Assembly: GCA_035575035.1 (NCBI GenBank)
Contig: DATLYH010000090.1
Span: 1 to 12,913 of the forward strand
DNA: 12,913 bases
Source of the DNA: DATLYH01 sp035575035
GTDB lineage: Bacteria; Planctomycetota; Planctomycetia; Gemmatales; Gemmataceae
Direction of reading: 5' to 3'
A model generated the notes under the pieces. It did no database searches. It worked only from the letters and a program-made list of their open reading frames with translations, and had not been told where the DNA came from. Shown one piece after another: positions 1 through 7,725 of the stretch; the stretch's first letter is position 1, and every line of letters begins with the position of its first letter. The position numbers were made by a program, and so were the translations under genes.

Positions 1-263
1 TGGCCGGTCTCCGGGCCGAGGGCGTCCATCAACCGGTCAAAGTCGTCCTGCCCTTCGCCAGGGGTAAGCAGTTTGCGGATGGTTGCCTCGGGCCCGTCGC
101 GGACAGCGGCTTGCAACTCGGCCCAGGTGGCACCGAAGGCGACCCAGCGGTAGAGATGGCCGGCCCACTTCAGGCCCCAGGGATGGGCGGCGTCCGGCGT
201 CCAGGGCTTCCATGCCTCGACGGGGTCCAGGTCGTCCAGCCGGCGCGATGGGGTCAGAGTCAT
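1..263 (-). CDS. DUF1800 family protein, N-terminal part (cut by window edge)
   Basis: This is the first 87 codons of a leftward gene that leaves the window at base 1. The protein starts MTLTPSRRLDDLDP and contains HPWGLKWAGHLYRWVAFGAT, then AELQAAVRDGPEATIRKLL. From memory this matches the N-terminal signature of DUF1800 proteins: a PWD-like motif, an 'AaHLlrRagFGAt' segment, and a 'DGpeaTidrLL' helix. The usual RR before the FG is RW here. DUF1800 proteins have no established biochemical role. In many bacteria, planctomycetes included, they are paired with DUF1501 proteins, and that partner would lie outside the window. No signal peptide or membrane segment is visible in the part seen. The ATG lies 15 bp after the stop of the HEAT-repeat gene on the same strand, so co-transcription is likely. 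No convincing Shine-Dalgarno precedes it, so translation may be coupled or leaderless-like. The family call is fairly sure; the function is unknown. Confidence 0.72.
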   Translation of the reverse strand, partial: MTLTPSRRLDDLDPVEAWKPWTPDAAHPWGLKWAGHLYRWVAFGATWAELQAAVRDGPEATIRKLLTPGEGQDDFDRLMDALGPETG

Positions 264-278
264 GGTTCTATCCGGGGG

Positions 279-3200
279 TCAGGGTTCGATCTTCTTCAGC
301 GCTTCCTCGGCCGCCTGGCGGACCGCGGCGTCCTCCTCCTTCAGGCAGTCGGCCAGCACCGGCACAGCAGCCTTCGCCGGCGGACCGATCGCGCCGAGGA
401 CCTCGATGAGCAGCAACCGCGTGGCAGTGTGATACTGGGGCGTCACATCTCGGCTGTTGGCGTAGCCCGACCCCGGCGTGTAGCGAGGGTAGATGGTGCG
501 TGGGGAACCATAACTTTCCACTACCACCGTGCCAGGCGGGGAGGAAGGCAGGTTCTTGAACACGTCCACCAGCACCGGGACCGCCTTCTCGGATTGGCGC
601 TCGATCTTCCAGAGGGCGACGGCGGCATGAGCGCGGAGGTAGGGGTCGGCCGCCTGGAGGGCCGCGGTCAGGTCGGGGACAGCGGCCTTCGCCGGCGGGC
701 CGATCCGCCCCAGTGCCTCGGCCGCCCGGACGCCGACGGAAGAACTATCCTCCTTCAGGGCCTGTATCAGCGCCGGTACCGCGGGGGCTCCCTCGGCACC
801 GAGCGCGCCGATGGCCTCGATAGCGCGGGTGCGGGTCGGGTGAGCGCGGTCCTGCACAATCGGAAGCAGCACGGGGAGTACGGTCTTGGCCTCCGGCGCC
901 ACCGCCGCCAGGGCCAGCGCCGCTTCGATCCGCATGGCGTCACTGCTGTTCAGGATTTCCTTCAGCGCAGGCGCGGCGGCCCGGGCCGGCACCCCAGCGG
1001 CGGCTAGCTCCCGCAGGGCCACGTCCCGCAGCGCCGGCTCCGGACTCTTCAAGGCACCGAACAGCGCGGCCGGTACTTCCTTGTCCTCCCGGGCCCGCAT
1101 CCCCAGCGCTCGCACGGCCGCCGAGCGGACGTTGAGGTCCATATGGGTCAGCAGTTTGGAGAGAACGGGCACCGCCTCCGGACCAGTCTGGCCCAGGGCG
1201 GTGACGATCGCGGAGCGCATGCTCGGGTCTGCGCCGGCCAGCGCCTTGAGCAGTGGTTCAATGGCGTCCGGGCCGCCGATCCGGGCCAGGGCCAATGCCG
1301 CCTGGCTGGCGGAGGAAAAGTCGCTGCGGTCGGTCATCACCTCGATGAGCGCCGGGATCACTTCCTTCGCCCAGGGGCCAGCGCGGCCCAGGGCTGTCAC
1401 GGCCGTGTATCGCTGACTGCGATCCTTCAGGGCCGCGACCAGCACGGCAACGGCTTCCTTGGCCTGGTCCTCGACGCCGCACAGCGCCTCGGCCGCCTTG
1501 ACACGGGTGAAACTGTCCGAGTCGTTCAGGGCGGCCTTCAGGGCGGACACCAGGGGTTCGGACAGTGGCTGGATCCGGGCGGCGCTCAAGACTGCCGTCC
1601 GCCGTGCGATCACATCGCCCGACCGGAGCGCCTCGGCCAGGACGGGAGCAACGGCCTCGGCCCGCCGGTCCACCTGCCAGAGAGCGTGAGCGGCGCGGAC
1701 CCGGACCATCAGGTCGGCGTCCTTCAGCGCCCGGGTCAGGGCGGGCAGCGCGGCCTGGGCGTGCGGGCCACGGCGGCCCAGCGCCGCGGCGGCGGACGCC
1801 CGAACCTGGGCATCGGCGTGGCCCAGCGCCGCGGTCAGGGCCGGCACGGTGTCCGCACCGATCCGCTCCAATGCCGCAATGGCCCCTTGCCGCAGTGTCT
1901 CGTCCGGTCCGGTCAGCACCACCATCAGTCTCGGGACGGCGGGCTTCGCGGCGGGACCGATTTGTCCCAGGGCCAGGATCGCCGAGAGATGCAGCGACCG
2001 GTCGCCGTGCTCTAGAACCTCCAGCAGCGGCTGGACGGCATCCGGCCCGCATTGGCCCAGCGCCTGGACTGCGGTCCTGGCAAAGAGATGATCCCCGCTC
2101 CGGGCCGATTCCGCCAGCGCCGGCATCGCCTCCTTTGCCTCGGGGCCCAGCTGGAGCAGGGCCTGCACGGCCTGGTGCCGCACGAAGGGGCTGGAGTCCT
2201 TCAGCATCTCGATCAGCACCGGCACCAAGGTTTTCCCCGCTGCCGGGCTGATCTGCATCAGCAGCTGCGCGGCCTGCGCCCGGAGGGTTGAGTCCGATCC
2301 CTTGATCAGGTCGGTCAGGACCGGGACTGCCTCCTTCAGATCGGCGGCCCTCAGCTGCTGCAGCGCCCGCATGGCATTCAGGCGGGTGGTCGGTTGCGGA
2401 TGCTTCAGCAACGCCACCAGCACCGTAACGGCGGCCTTGCGCTGGGCTGGGTCGAACTGCGCCAGCAGCTGGGCGGCCTCCATCTGGATGTTGGGCTGGG
2501 GATCCTTCAGCAACTCCGTCAGCGCCGCGACGACTTCCTTGTTCTCGACCATCGTGAACTGCCGCAACACCTGCAAAGTCTGGAGGCGCGTCGGGTACTG
2601 AGGGTCTTTCAACAGCTCGAGCAGGACAGGAATGGCGGCTTTGGCCTCGGGGGCCCCTACTTGCCACAAAAGCCGGGCGGCCTCAAGGCGGACGCTGGGC
2701 TGCGGGTCCTTGAGCAATTCCACCAGGACGGGAATAGCGACCTTGGCCTCGGCGGGACTCATCGGAGCCACGAGTTGGGCGGCCTGGAGGCGGACCTGGG
2801 CGTCGCCGTCCTTAAGCAGCTCGACCAAGACGGGCAGTGCGGCCGTCGCTTCGCCCTGGAAGGTGGAGCGCAGCAGCTGGAAGGCATGCCGGCGGACGTC
2901 CGGTTGCGGGTCCTTGAGCGCCTCGGCCAGGATCGGCACGGCGGCCTTGGCGCCGTCGGGGCCGAGTTGCCGCAGCGCCTGGGCGGCGTCCTGGCGGATG
3001 GCAATGTTGGGGTCGCGCAGCAGATCGACCAGCGGCTGGATCGTCTCCTTCGACACGGGGCCCAGCTGACCCAGGAGTTGGACAGCCTGGTAACGATAGA
3101 CGGACGACCGGCGATCCTTCAGGATCTCCACCAGGACCGGTACGACCTGCTTCGCCTCGGGGGCCTTCATCTGCACCAGCTGGGTGGCCCCCTGCATGCG

Positions 3201-5708
3201 GATGTTTGGCCGCGGGTCCTTCAGCGCCGCCGTATAGACCGGTATGGCCGCCTCGGTCTCGGCCGGAGCCATTTGCCGCAGCAAGTCGGCGGCCTGCAGG
3301 CGGAGGTCGATGTTCTTGTCCTTGACGGCCTCCCGGAGGACCGGCAGCAGGCTGTCCGTCTCATTGGGGGAGATTAGCCGCACGGCGCGGATCGCCGCTA
3401 GGCGGACGCGAGGCTCGGCATCCCGCAGCAGCGGGGTCAGGGCCGGCACCGCTTCCTTCGCTGCGGTCCTCAGCTGCCCCAGGGCCAGCGCTGCCTGCGC
3501 GCGGACGTTGACATCGTTATCTTTCAGGGCCTCGACCAGGATGGGAACGGCGGCCTTGGCCTCGCCCGGCCCGAGTTGCTGCGCGATGTTGATGACCTGC
3601 AACCGCGTGGCGGGCTGGGGCGCCTTCAGCAGCTCCGCCAGCACCGGCATGATGGCCTTGCGCTCGTCGCTTCTCAGCCGGAGCAGCACCTGAGCAACCT
3701 GCAAGCGGACGTTGGGGTCCTTGTCTTGCAGGGCCTCGACCAAGGGGGTAGCGGCTTCCTTGCCGACATACGGGACGATCCGGCCCAGGCTCTGGACGGC
3801 CCGGGTGCGGACGTCGGGCTGCGAGTCCTTGAGCAGCTCGGCCAGCGCCGGCACGGCAGCGGCGGCATCGGCGCCCATCTGTCCGATCAACTGGGCAGCT
3901 TGTAGCCGGACGGAATTGTCCTTTTCCTTGAGCAGTTCCAGCAGAGGGGGCAGAACCTCCTTGGGCGGCCGCTCCAGTTGGGCCAGCATCGCGGCGACGT
4001 GGGAGCGGACAACGGGATCTTTCTCCTTCAGCAACGGCAGCACCGCCGGGATGGCGTCGCGGACGGCGGGGCCGGTCCGCTGCAACAGGGTAAGGATCTG
4101 GATGCGGGCGTCCCGGTCGCTCGCCTCCTTCAGCGCCTGGACAAGCACCGGAACGGCGTCGCTCATCTGCGGCAAGATCCGGTTGAGCACCCCGCTGGCC
4201 TGGTTGGAAACGCCGGGGTCGCCGAGCATCGCCAGCAGCACGGGAAGCGCCTCCTTGGCCTGACCCTCGTTGCACAGCGCCTCGGCCGCCTGGACGCGGA
4301 GGAAAACATCTTCATCGGAGAGGAGTTCTTTCCACACCGGCAGCAGGATTGCGCGGTCCGGTTTGAGCTGCCGCACCGCACTGAGGGCGCCGCGGCGGAC
4401 ACCAGCATCTTCGTCCTTCAGCGCTTCGAACAGGGCCGGCAGGACGGTCTGACTGTCAGCGGCCCCGATTCGGCCCAGCAACCCGACGGCCTGGACGCGG
4501 AACGCCGGGTCGTTGTTCTCCTTCAGCATCCGGACCAGGGTAGGGAGAGCGGTGCGCGCCTTCGGGCCGAGCCGCTCCAGCGTCTGCGCCGCCTGCTGCT
4601 GCAGCGCCGGCTCGCGCCCGCCCATCTCCTCCAGGAGGGTGGGCAGGGCCTGCTTGACGTCCGCGCCAAGCTGACAGAGGACCTCGGCCGCCTTGATGCG
4701 CACGGCGGCGTCGGGGTCGTCGAGGGCCCGGGTCAGGGCAGGAACCACCAACCGGGGGTCAGGCTCCAGTTGCTGCAAGGATCCGGCAGCTGCGCGGCGG
4801 ACGCCGGGGTCTTTGTGGTCCAGCGCCTCGACCAGGGCGGAGACGGCGGCTGGCGCGTTCTTGCCGACCTGCCCGAGCGACTCGGCGGCTCGTAGCCGGA
4901 CCTGGGCATCGCGGTCGTGCATGGCGGCGATCAGCGCCGGGATGGCCGGCCGGGCGTCAAGACCGACTTGACCCAGCGCCTGGGCCACCCCCTCGCGGAC
5001 ATCGGGGTCCTTGTCCTTGAGGGCCTCGACCAAGGTCGGCACCGCCGGCGCGCCGAGCTTCCCCAGCACCTCGACGGCCCAGGCGCGGAAGCGAACATCA
5101 CCGGCCGGGTTCACCGCGATGGGAGGGCGCAGACGGGCCGGTGGCGCTGGCCGTGGGAAGACCGGGGTGGGGGGATGTTCGCGGGGGAGTGCGTCGAGCA
5201 GGGCCGGCACCGCCTCCAGGCCGAACTTGCTGAACGCCTGAGTCGCCTTCTGCTGCACCTGCGGGTCATGGCGCCGGAAGAGGTCCTTCACGAAGGGGAT
5301 GGCCGCCCGCACCGCCGGGCCGATCTGCCGCCACACATCCTCGACCGCAGCGCGGGCCTCCTCGTCCGGGTCGTGGCGCGTAGCGACGAGCACCGGCAGG
5401 ACCTGCTCCAGCGCGCGGTCGATCCGCCACAGCGCCGCGGCGGCCTGGGCACGGACGGCGCTGTTGTCGTCCTTCAGCGCCTCGGCCAGCGCCCCGGCGG
5501 CGGACCGGGCCGCGGCGCCCTTCTGGCCCAGGGCATGGGCGGCCCGGGCGCGCACGTGGGCGTCACTGCTCCTGAGCTGTTCAACCCATTCGGCAATGGG
5601 CCGATCGTCGGCGGGCGGTTCCTCAGCCCGGGCGACGGCGGCGTTTCCGAGCACCAGGACAAGGCAGACCAGGAGATGTTTGCGGGGTGCAATAACTTTC
5701 GGCGCCAT
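279..5708 (-). CDS. Giant exported HEAT-repeat protein (about 52 repeats)
   Basis: The product has 1,809 residues. Residues 1-28 look like a Sec signal peptide: basic APRKH, hydrophobic LLVCLVLVLG, and an A-R-A cleavage site after A28. From about residue 36 to the end it is almost entirely HEAT/PBS-lyase-like helical hairpins, about 52 units of 30-35 residues. The typical pattern is AVPxLxxALKDxDxxVRxxAAxALGxxG. The repeats are mostly 33 residues near the N-terminus, 34 in the middle, and 30-33 towards the C-terminus. Two insertions interrupt the solenoid: a proline-rich one at about 175-201, and a Tyr/Ser/Pro/Gly-rich one at about 1719-1759. No catalytic domain was recognised. HEAT solenoids bind proteins, so an extracytoplasmic scaffold or binding role is inferred. 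I chose the ATG at 5708 because it places the signal peptide at the N-terminus and has GAGG 5 nt upstream. An in-frame TTG at 5783 would add 25 residues before the signal. A DUF1800 gene follows 15 bp downstream. Confidence 0.9.
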   Translation of the reverse strand: MAPKVIAPRKHLLVCLVLVLGNAAVARAEEPPADDRPIAEWVEQLRSSDAHVRARAAHALGQKGAAARSAAGALAEALKDDNSAVRAQAAAALWRIDRALEQVLPVLVATRHDPDEEARAAVEDVWRQIGPAVRAAIPFVKDLFRRHDPQVQQKATQAFSKFGLEAVPALLDALPREHPPTPVFPRPAPPARLRPPIAVNPAGDVRFRAWAVEVLGKLGAPAVPTLVEALKDKDPDVREGVAQALGQVGLDARPAIPALIAAMHDRDAQVRLRAAESLGQVGKNAPAAVSALVEALDHKDPGVRRAAAGSLQQLEPDPRLVVPALTRALDDPDAAVRIKAAEVLCQLGADVKQALPTLLEEMGGREPALQQQAAQTLERLGPKARTALPTLVRMLKENNDPAFRVQAVGLLGRIGAADSQTVLPALFEALKDEDAGVRRGALSAVRQLKPDRAILLPVWKELLSDEDVFLRVQAAEALCNEGQAKEALPVLLAMLGDPGVSNQASGVLNRILPQMSDAVPVLVQALKEASDRDARIQILTLLQRTGPAVRDAIPAVLPLLKEKDPVVRSHVAAMLAQLERPPKEVLPPLLELLKEKDNSVRLQAAQLIGQMGADAAAAVPALAELLKDSQPDVRTRAVQSLGRIVPYVGKEAATPLVEALQDKDPNVRLQVAQVLLRLRSDERKAIMPVLAELLKAPQPATRLQVINIAQQLGPGEAKAAVPILVEALKDNDVNVRAQAALALGQLRTAAKEAVPALTPLLRDAEPRVRLAAIRAVRLISPNETDSLLPVLREAVKDKNIDLRLQAADLLRQMAPAETEAAIPVYTAALKDPRPNIRMQGATQLVQMKAPEAKQVVPVLVEILKDRRSSVYRYQAVQLLGQLGPVSKETIQPLVDLLRDPNIAIRQDAAQALRQLGPDGAKAAVPILAEALKDPQPDVRRHAFQLLRSTFQGEATAALPVLVELLKDGDAQVRLQAAQLVAPMSPAEAKVAIPVLVELLKDPQPSVRLEAARLLWQVGAPEAKAAIPVLLELLKDPQYPTRLQTLQVLRQFTMVENKEVVAALTELLKDPQPNIQMEAAQLLAQFDPAQRKAAVTVLVALLKHPQPTTRLNAMRALQQLRAADLKEAVPVLTDLIKGSDSTLRAQAAQLLMQISPAAGKTLVPVLIEMLKDSSPFVRHQAVQALLQLGPEAKEAMPALAESARSGDHLFARTAVQALGQCGPDAVQPLLEVLEHGDRSLHLSAILALGQIGPAAKPAVPRLMVVLTGPDETLRQGAIAALERIGADTVPALTAALGHADAQVRASAAAALGRRGPHAQAALPALTRALKDADLMVRVRAAHALWQVDRRAEAVAPVLAEALRSGDVIARRTAVLSAARIQPLSEPLVSALKAALNDSDSFTRVKAAEALCGVEDQAKEAVAVLVAALKDRSQRYTAVTALGRAGPWAKEVIPALIEVMTDRSDFSSASQAALALARIGGPDAIEPLLKALAGADPSMRSAIVTALGQTGPEAVPVLSKLLTHMDLNVRSAAVRALGMRAREDKEVPAALFGALKSPEPALRDVALRELAAAGVPARAAAPALKEILNSSDAMRIEAALALAAVAPEAKTVLPVLLPIVQDRAHPTRTRAIEAIGALGAEGAPAVPALIQALKEDSSSVGVRAAEALGRIGPPAKAAVPDLTAALQAADPYLRAHAAVALWKIERQSEKAVPVLVDVFKNLPSSPPGTVVVESYGSPRTIYPRYTPGSGYANSRDVTPQYHTATRLLLIEVLGAIGPPAKAAVPVLADCLKEEDAAVRQAAEEALKKIEP
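2130..2945 (-). repeat. Eight in-register 102-bp coding repeats inside the HEAT gene
   Basis: Residues 922-1193 of the HEAT protein are eight consecutive units of exactly 34 residues (8 x 102 bp). They share the pattern AAIPVLVELLKDPQPxVRLQ followed by AAQLLxQxxPAEAK. The identity shows at DNA level too: on the + strand, versions of 'gggtccttgagcaa' recur at 102-bp steps. Flanking repeats vary between 30 and 35 residues and match each other less closely. This looks like tandem amplification of one unit followed by divergence. The repeat boundaries come from hand alignment. Confidence 0.75.
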
Positions 5709-5713
5709 GCGAA

Positions 5714-5717
5714 CCTC
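5714..5717 (-). promoter_or_regulatory. Ribosome binding site deciding the HEAT gene start
   Basis: GAGG on the minus strand lies 5 nt before the ATG at 5708. It supports that start, which also puts the signal peptide at the N-terminus, over the upstream in-frame TTG at 5783. Confidence 0.55.
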
Positions 5718-5754
5718 GAGCTGAGGGCTTATGACGGGGAACTGCGATTCTGCC

Positions 5755-5783
5755 AGTTTGCTCACTCCCGGAGGGAATGTCAA
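5755..5783 (-). promoter_or_regulatory. Possible promoter of the HEAT/DUF1800 unit
   Basis: On the minus strand, a perfect TTGACA (-35 consensus) occupies 5783-5778. After a 17-nt spacer comes CAAACT (5760-5755), which matches TATAAT at only 3 of 6 positions. The place is right, about 45 bp before the ATG in the divergent intergenic region. The -10 box is weak, so this is only a candidate. The first TTG of the -35 box is also the rejected alternative start codon. Confidence 0.3.
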
Positions 5784-5829
5784 TTAAGGCGTGACGGCTT
5801 GTTACAAGGAGAGATGTCGCTGGCCCGTG

Positions 5830-5835
5830 TACAAT
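5830..5835 (+). promoter_or_regulatory. Candidate -10 element TACAAT of the peptidase-desulfurase unit
   Basis: TACAAT differs from the TATAAT consensus at one position and lies 49 nt before the peptidase ATG. The same hexamer, followed by a purine, precedes the two other rightward units (8960 and 10894). No matching -35 box is visible at 16-18 nt spacing. The region from 5709 to 5884 is divergent and holds no gene. Confidence 0.5.
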
Positions 5836-5870
5836 GACAGGGTCAATGCCTTATTGGTTCCTGGTGTCTG

Positions 5871-5879
5871 GAGAAAGGA
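5871..5879 (+). promoter_or_regulatory. Ribosome binding site deciding the oligoendopeptidase start
   Basis: GAGAAAGGA ends 5 nt before the ATG at 5885. It favours this start over the in-frame ATG at 5834, which overlaps the candidate -10 box and would add 17 residues unlike the family's N-terminus. Confidence 0.6.
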
Positions 5880-5884
5880 CCATC

Positions 5885-7720
5885 ATGATTGCGGTCCCCG
5901 GCAGCATCACCGAGCAGGTCCGGCCGGCGAGCAGTGCCGACGGCGTGGCCTGGGACTTGACCGACCTTTACCGCGGTGTGGATGATCCGCAGATCAACCA
6001 CGATCTGGAGGAAGCCCGGCGGCGGGCCCAGGCGTTCGAGGCCGCTTACCGCGGCAAGATTCATGTCGAAACCGGGCCGTCTCCCGACCGGCTGCTTGCC
6101 GCCCTGGAGGAATTGGAGAGCCTGTACGAGTTGATGGATCGGCCGGTCGTCTACGCCTCGCTGCTGCATGCCGCCAAGACCGACGATCCCCGGCACGGCG
6201 CCCTGCTCGCCCACACCCGCGAACAGCGCACCGCCATTAACAAGCACCTGATCTTCTTCGATCTCGAATGGGTCCGTGTCCCCGATGGGCCGGCCCGCGC
6301 CCTGATCGACTCGCCGCAGCTGGCCCGCTACCGTCATTACCTGGAACAGAAGCGCGCCTGGAAGCCGCACTACCTCAGCGAGCCGGAGGAAAAAATCCTC
6401 GAGGAGAAAGCGGTCACCGGCCGGGCGGCGTTCGTCCGGCTGTTCGATGAGACGGTGGCGGCCATCCGTTTCCCTTTCGAGCATGACGGCCGGGTCGAAT
6501 GGTTGCCGCTGTCGCAAATCAACGCCAAGCTCCACGACGCCGACCGCGCGGTCCGCCGGGCCGCCGCCGACGGCCTGACCCGCGGCCTGCAAGAGAACGC
6601 CCGGCTGCTGACGTTTATCTTCAACAACCTGGTGCTGGACCACCGCTCCGACTGCGAGTTGCGGCACTTCCCTAGTCCCGAGGCGCCGCGCCACCTGGCC
6701 AACGAGGTCAGCCCGGCGGTGGTCGAAGCGCTGCTGACGGCGGTGGAGCGTCATCAGGAGATGGTGCAGCGCTACTACCGCCTCAAGGGTCGGCTGCTGG
6801 GAATCGAGCCGCTGTACGACTATGACCGCTACGCCCCGCTGTTCCCCGACCTGCCGCGCTGCGACTGGCCGCGCGCCCGGCAACTGGTCGAGGAGAGCTA
6901 CGAGGCGTTCAGCCCGCGGGCCGGAGCCATCGTCCGCGAGTTCTTTGATCGCCGCTGGATCGACGCCGAGCTGCGCCCGGGCAAGCGCAACGGGGCCTTC
7001 AGCAGCAGCGCTGTGCCGAGCGTCCACCCTTACATTTTGATGAATTACACCGATCGGCTCCGCGACGTGATGACGCTGGCCCACGAGTTGGGCCACGGCC
7101 TGCACCAGTACCTGTCGCGGCCGGTCGGCTACTTGCAGTGCGACACGCCGCTGACCACGGCGGAGATGGCCAGCGTCTTCGGCGAGATGCTGACCTTCCG
7201 CCGGTTGCTGGAGGTCTTCCCCGAGCCGCGGACCCGGCTCGGGATGCTTTGCAGTAAGATCGAGGATAGCTTCGCCACGGTTTTCCGTCAGGTGGTGTTG
7301 ACGCGCTTCGAGCAGGCGCTGCACCGGGCCCGCCGCGAGCGGGGGGAGCTGACCACCGAGCAGGTCAACGAGCTATGGTTGGCGGCCAACCGGCCCATGC
7401 ACGGCGACGTGGTCCAGCTGACCGCGGGCTACGGCTGGTGGTGGCTGTACATTGGCCACTTCATCCATGTGCCGTTTTATTGTTACGCCTACGCCTTCGG
7501 CGAACTCCTGGTGCTGGCGTTGGTGCAGAAGTACCGGCAGGAAGGAGCCGCCTTCGTGCCGCAGTATCTCGACTTGCTGGCCGCCGGCGGCTCGGAGGCG
7601 CCGCAGGTGCTGCTGGCCCGGCTGGGTGTCGATGTGAATGATCCCGGCTTCTGGGAACTGGGATTGCGGCTGCTGGGCGACATGGTGACCGAGGCGGAGG
7701 AGCTGGCGACCAAGGTCTGA
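5885..7720 (+). CDS. pepF: M3 family oligoendopeptidase (PepF-like zinc metallopeptidase)
   Basis: This is a 611-residue cytoplasmic zinc peptidase that should cleave short peptides internally, completing protein or peptide turnover. The catalytic zinc motif is HELGH at 400-404. Zinc would be bound by H400 and H404, with E401 as the general base. The third ligand is probably E427 in TTAEMASVFGE. Further family marks are GYGWWWLYIGHFIHVPFYCY (residues to about 534), where His and Tyr contribute to the M3 active site, and a C-terminal LGVDVNDPGFWELGL segment typical of PepF-type enzymes. The length fits the M3B family (about 560-620). No signal peptide is present. The cysteine desulfurase ATG follows the stop by 5 bp, so the two are almost certainly co-transcribed. 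The exact subfamily is less certain than the M3 assignment; the substrate is unknown. Confidence 0.93.
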   Translation: MIAVPGSITEQVRPASSADGVAWDLTDLYRGVDDPQINHDLEEARRRAQAFEAAYRGKIHVETGPSPDRLLAALEELESLYELMDRPVVYASLLHAAKTDDPRHGALLAHTREQRTAINKHLIFFDLEWVRVPDGPARALIDSPQLARYRHYLEQKRAWKPHYLSEPEEKILEEKAVTGRAAFVRLFDETVAAIRFPFEHDGRVEWLPLSQINAKLHDADRAVRRAAADGLTRGLQENARLLTFIFNNLVLDHRSDCELRHFPSPEAPRHLANEVSPAVVEALLTAVERHQEMVQRYYRLKGRLLGIEPLYDYDRYAPLFPDLPRCDWPRARQLVEESYEAFSPRAGAIVREFFDRRWIDAELRPGKRNGAFSSSAVPSVHPYILMNYTDRLRDVMTLAHELGHGLHQYLSRPVGYLQCDTPLTTAEMASVFGEMLTFRRLLEVFPEPRTRLGMLCSKIEDSFATVFRQVVLTRFEQALHRARRERGELTTEQVNELWLAANRPMHGDVVQLTAGYGWWWLYIGHFIHVPFYCYAYAFGELLVLALVQKYRQEGAAFVPQYLDLLAAGGSEAPQVLLARLGVDVNDPGFWELGLRLLGDMVTEAEELATKV

Positions 7721-7725
7721 CTGCG

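Noticed and set aside
1258..2667. A 469-codon open frame on the minus strand in a second frame inside the HEAT gene
   Set aside because: The translation is Gly/Arg/Pro/Ala-rich without any fold signature, while the other frame gives continuous HEAT repeats. There is no sign of a frameshift in the repeats here.
5709..5783. TTG at 5783 as the start of the HEAT protein
   Set aside because: It would put 25 residues before the signal peptide, and the TTG overlaps a TTGACA promoter-like box. The ATG at 5708 has GAGG upstream.
111..5837. Long open frames on the + strand across the HEAT gene (for example 111-1007, 1143-2015, 2394-3377, 3978-4895, 4917-5837)
   Set aside because: They lie antisense to a clearly coding repeat gene. 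Their products are low-complexity, rich in Gln/Gly/Arg/His, and echo the repeat period in the wrong frame. High GC and repeated codons explain the lack of stops.
5843..7324. A 493-codon antisense open frame over the oligoendopeptidase gene
   Set aside because: The sense frame carries an intact M3 peptidase with its zinc site and family C-terminus. The antisense product has no recognisable features.
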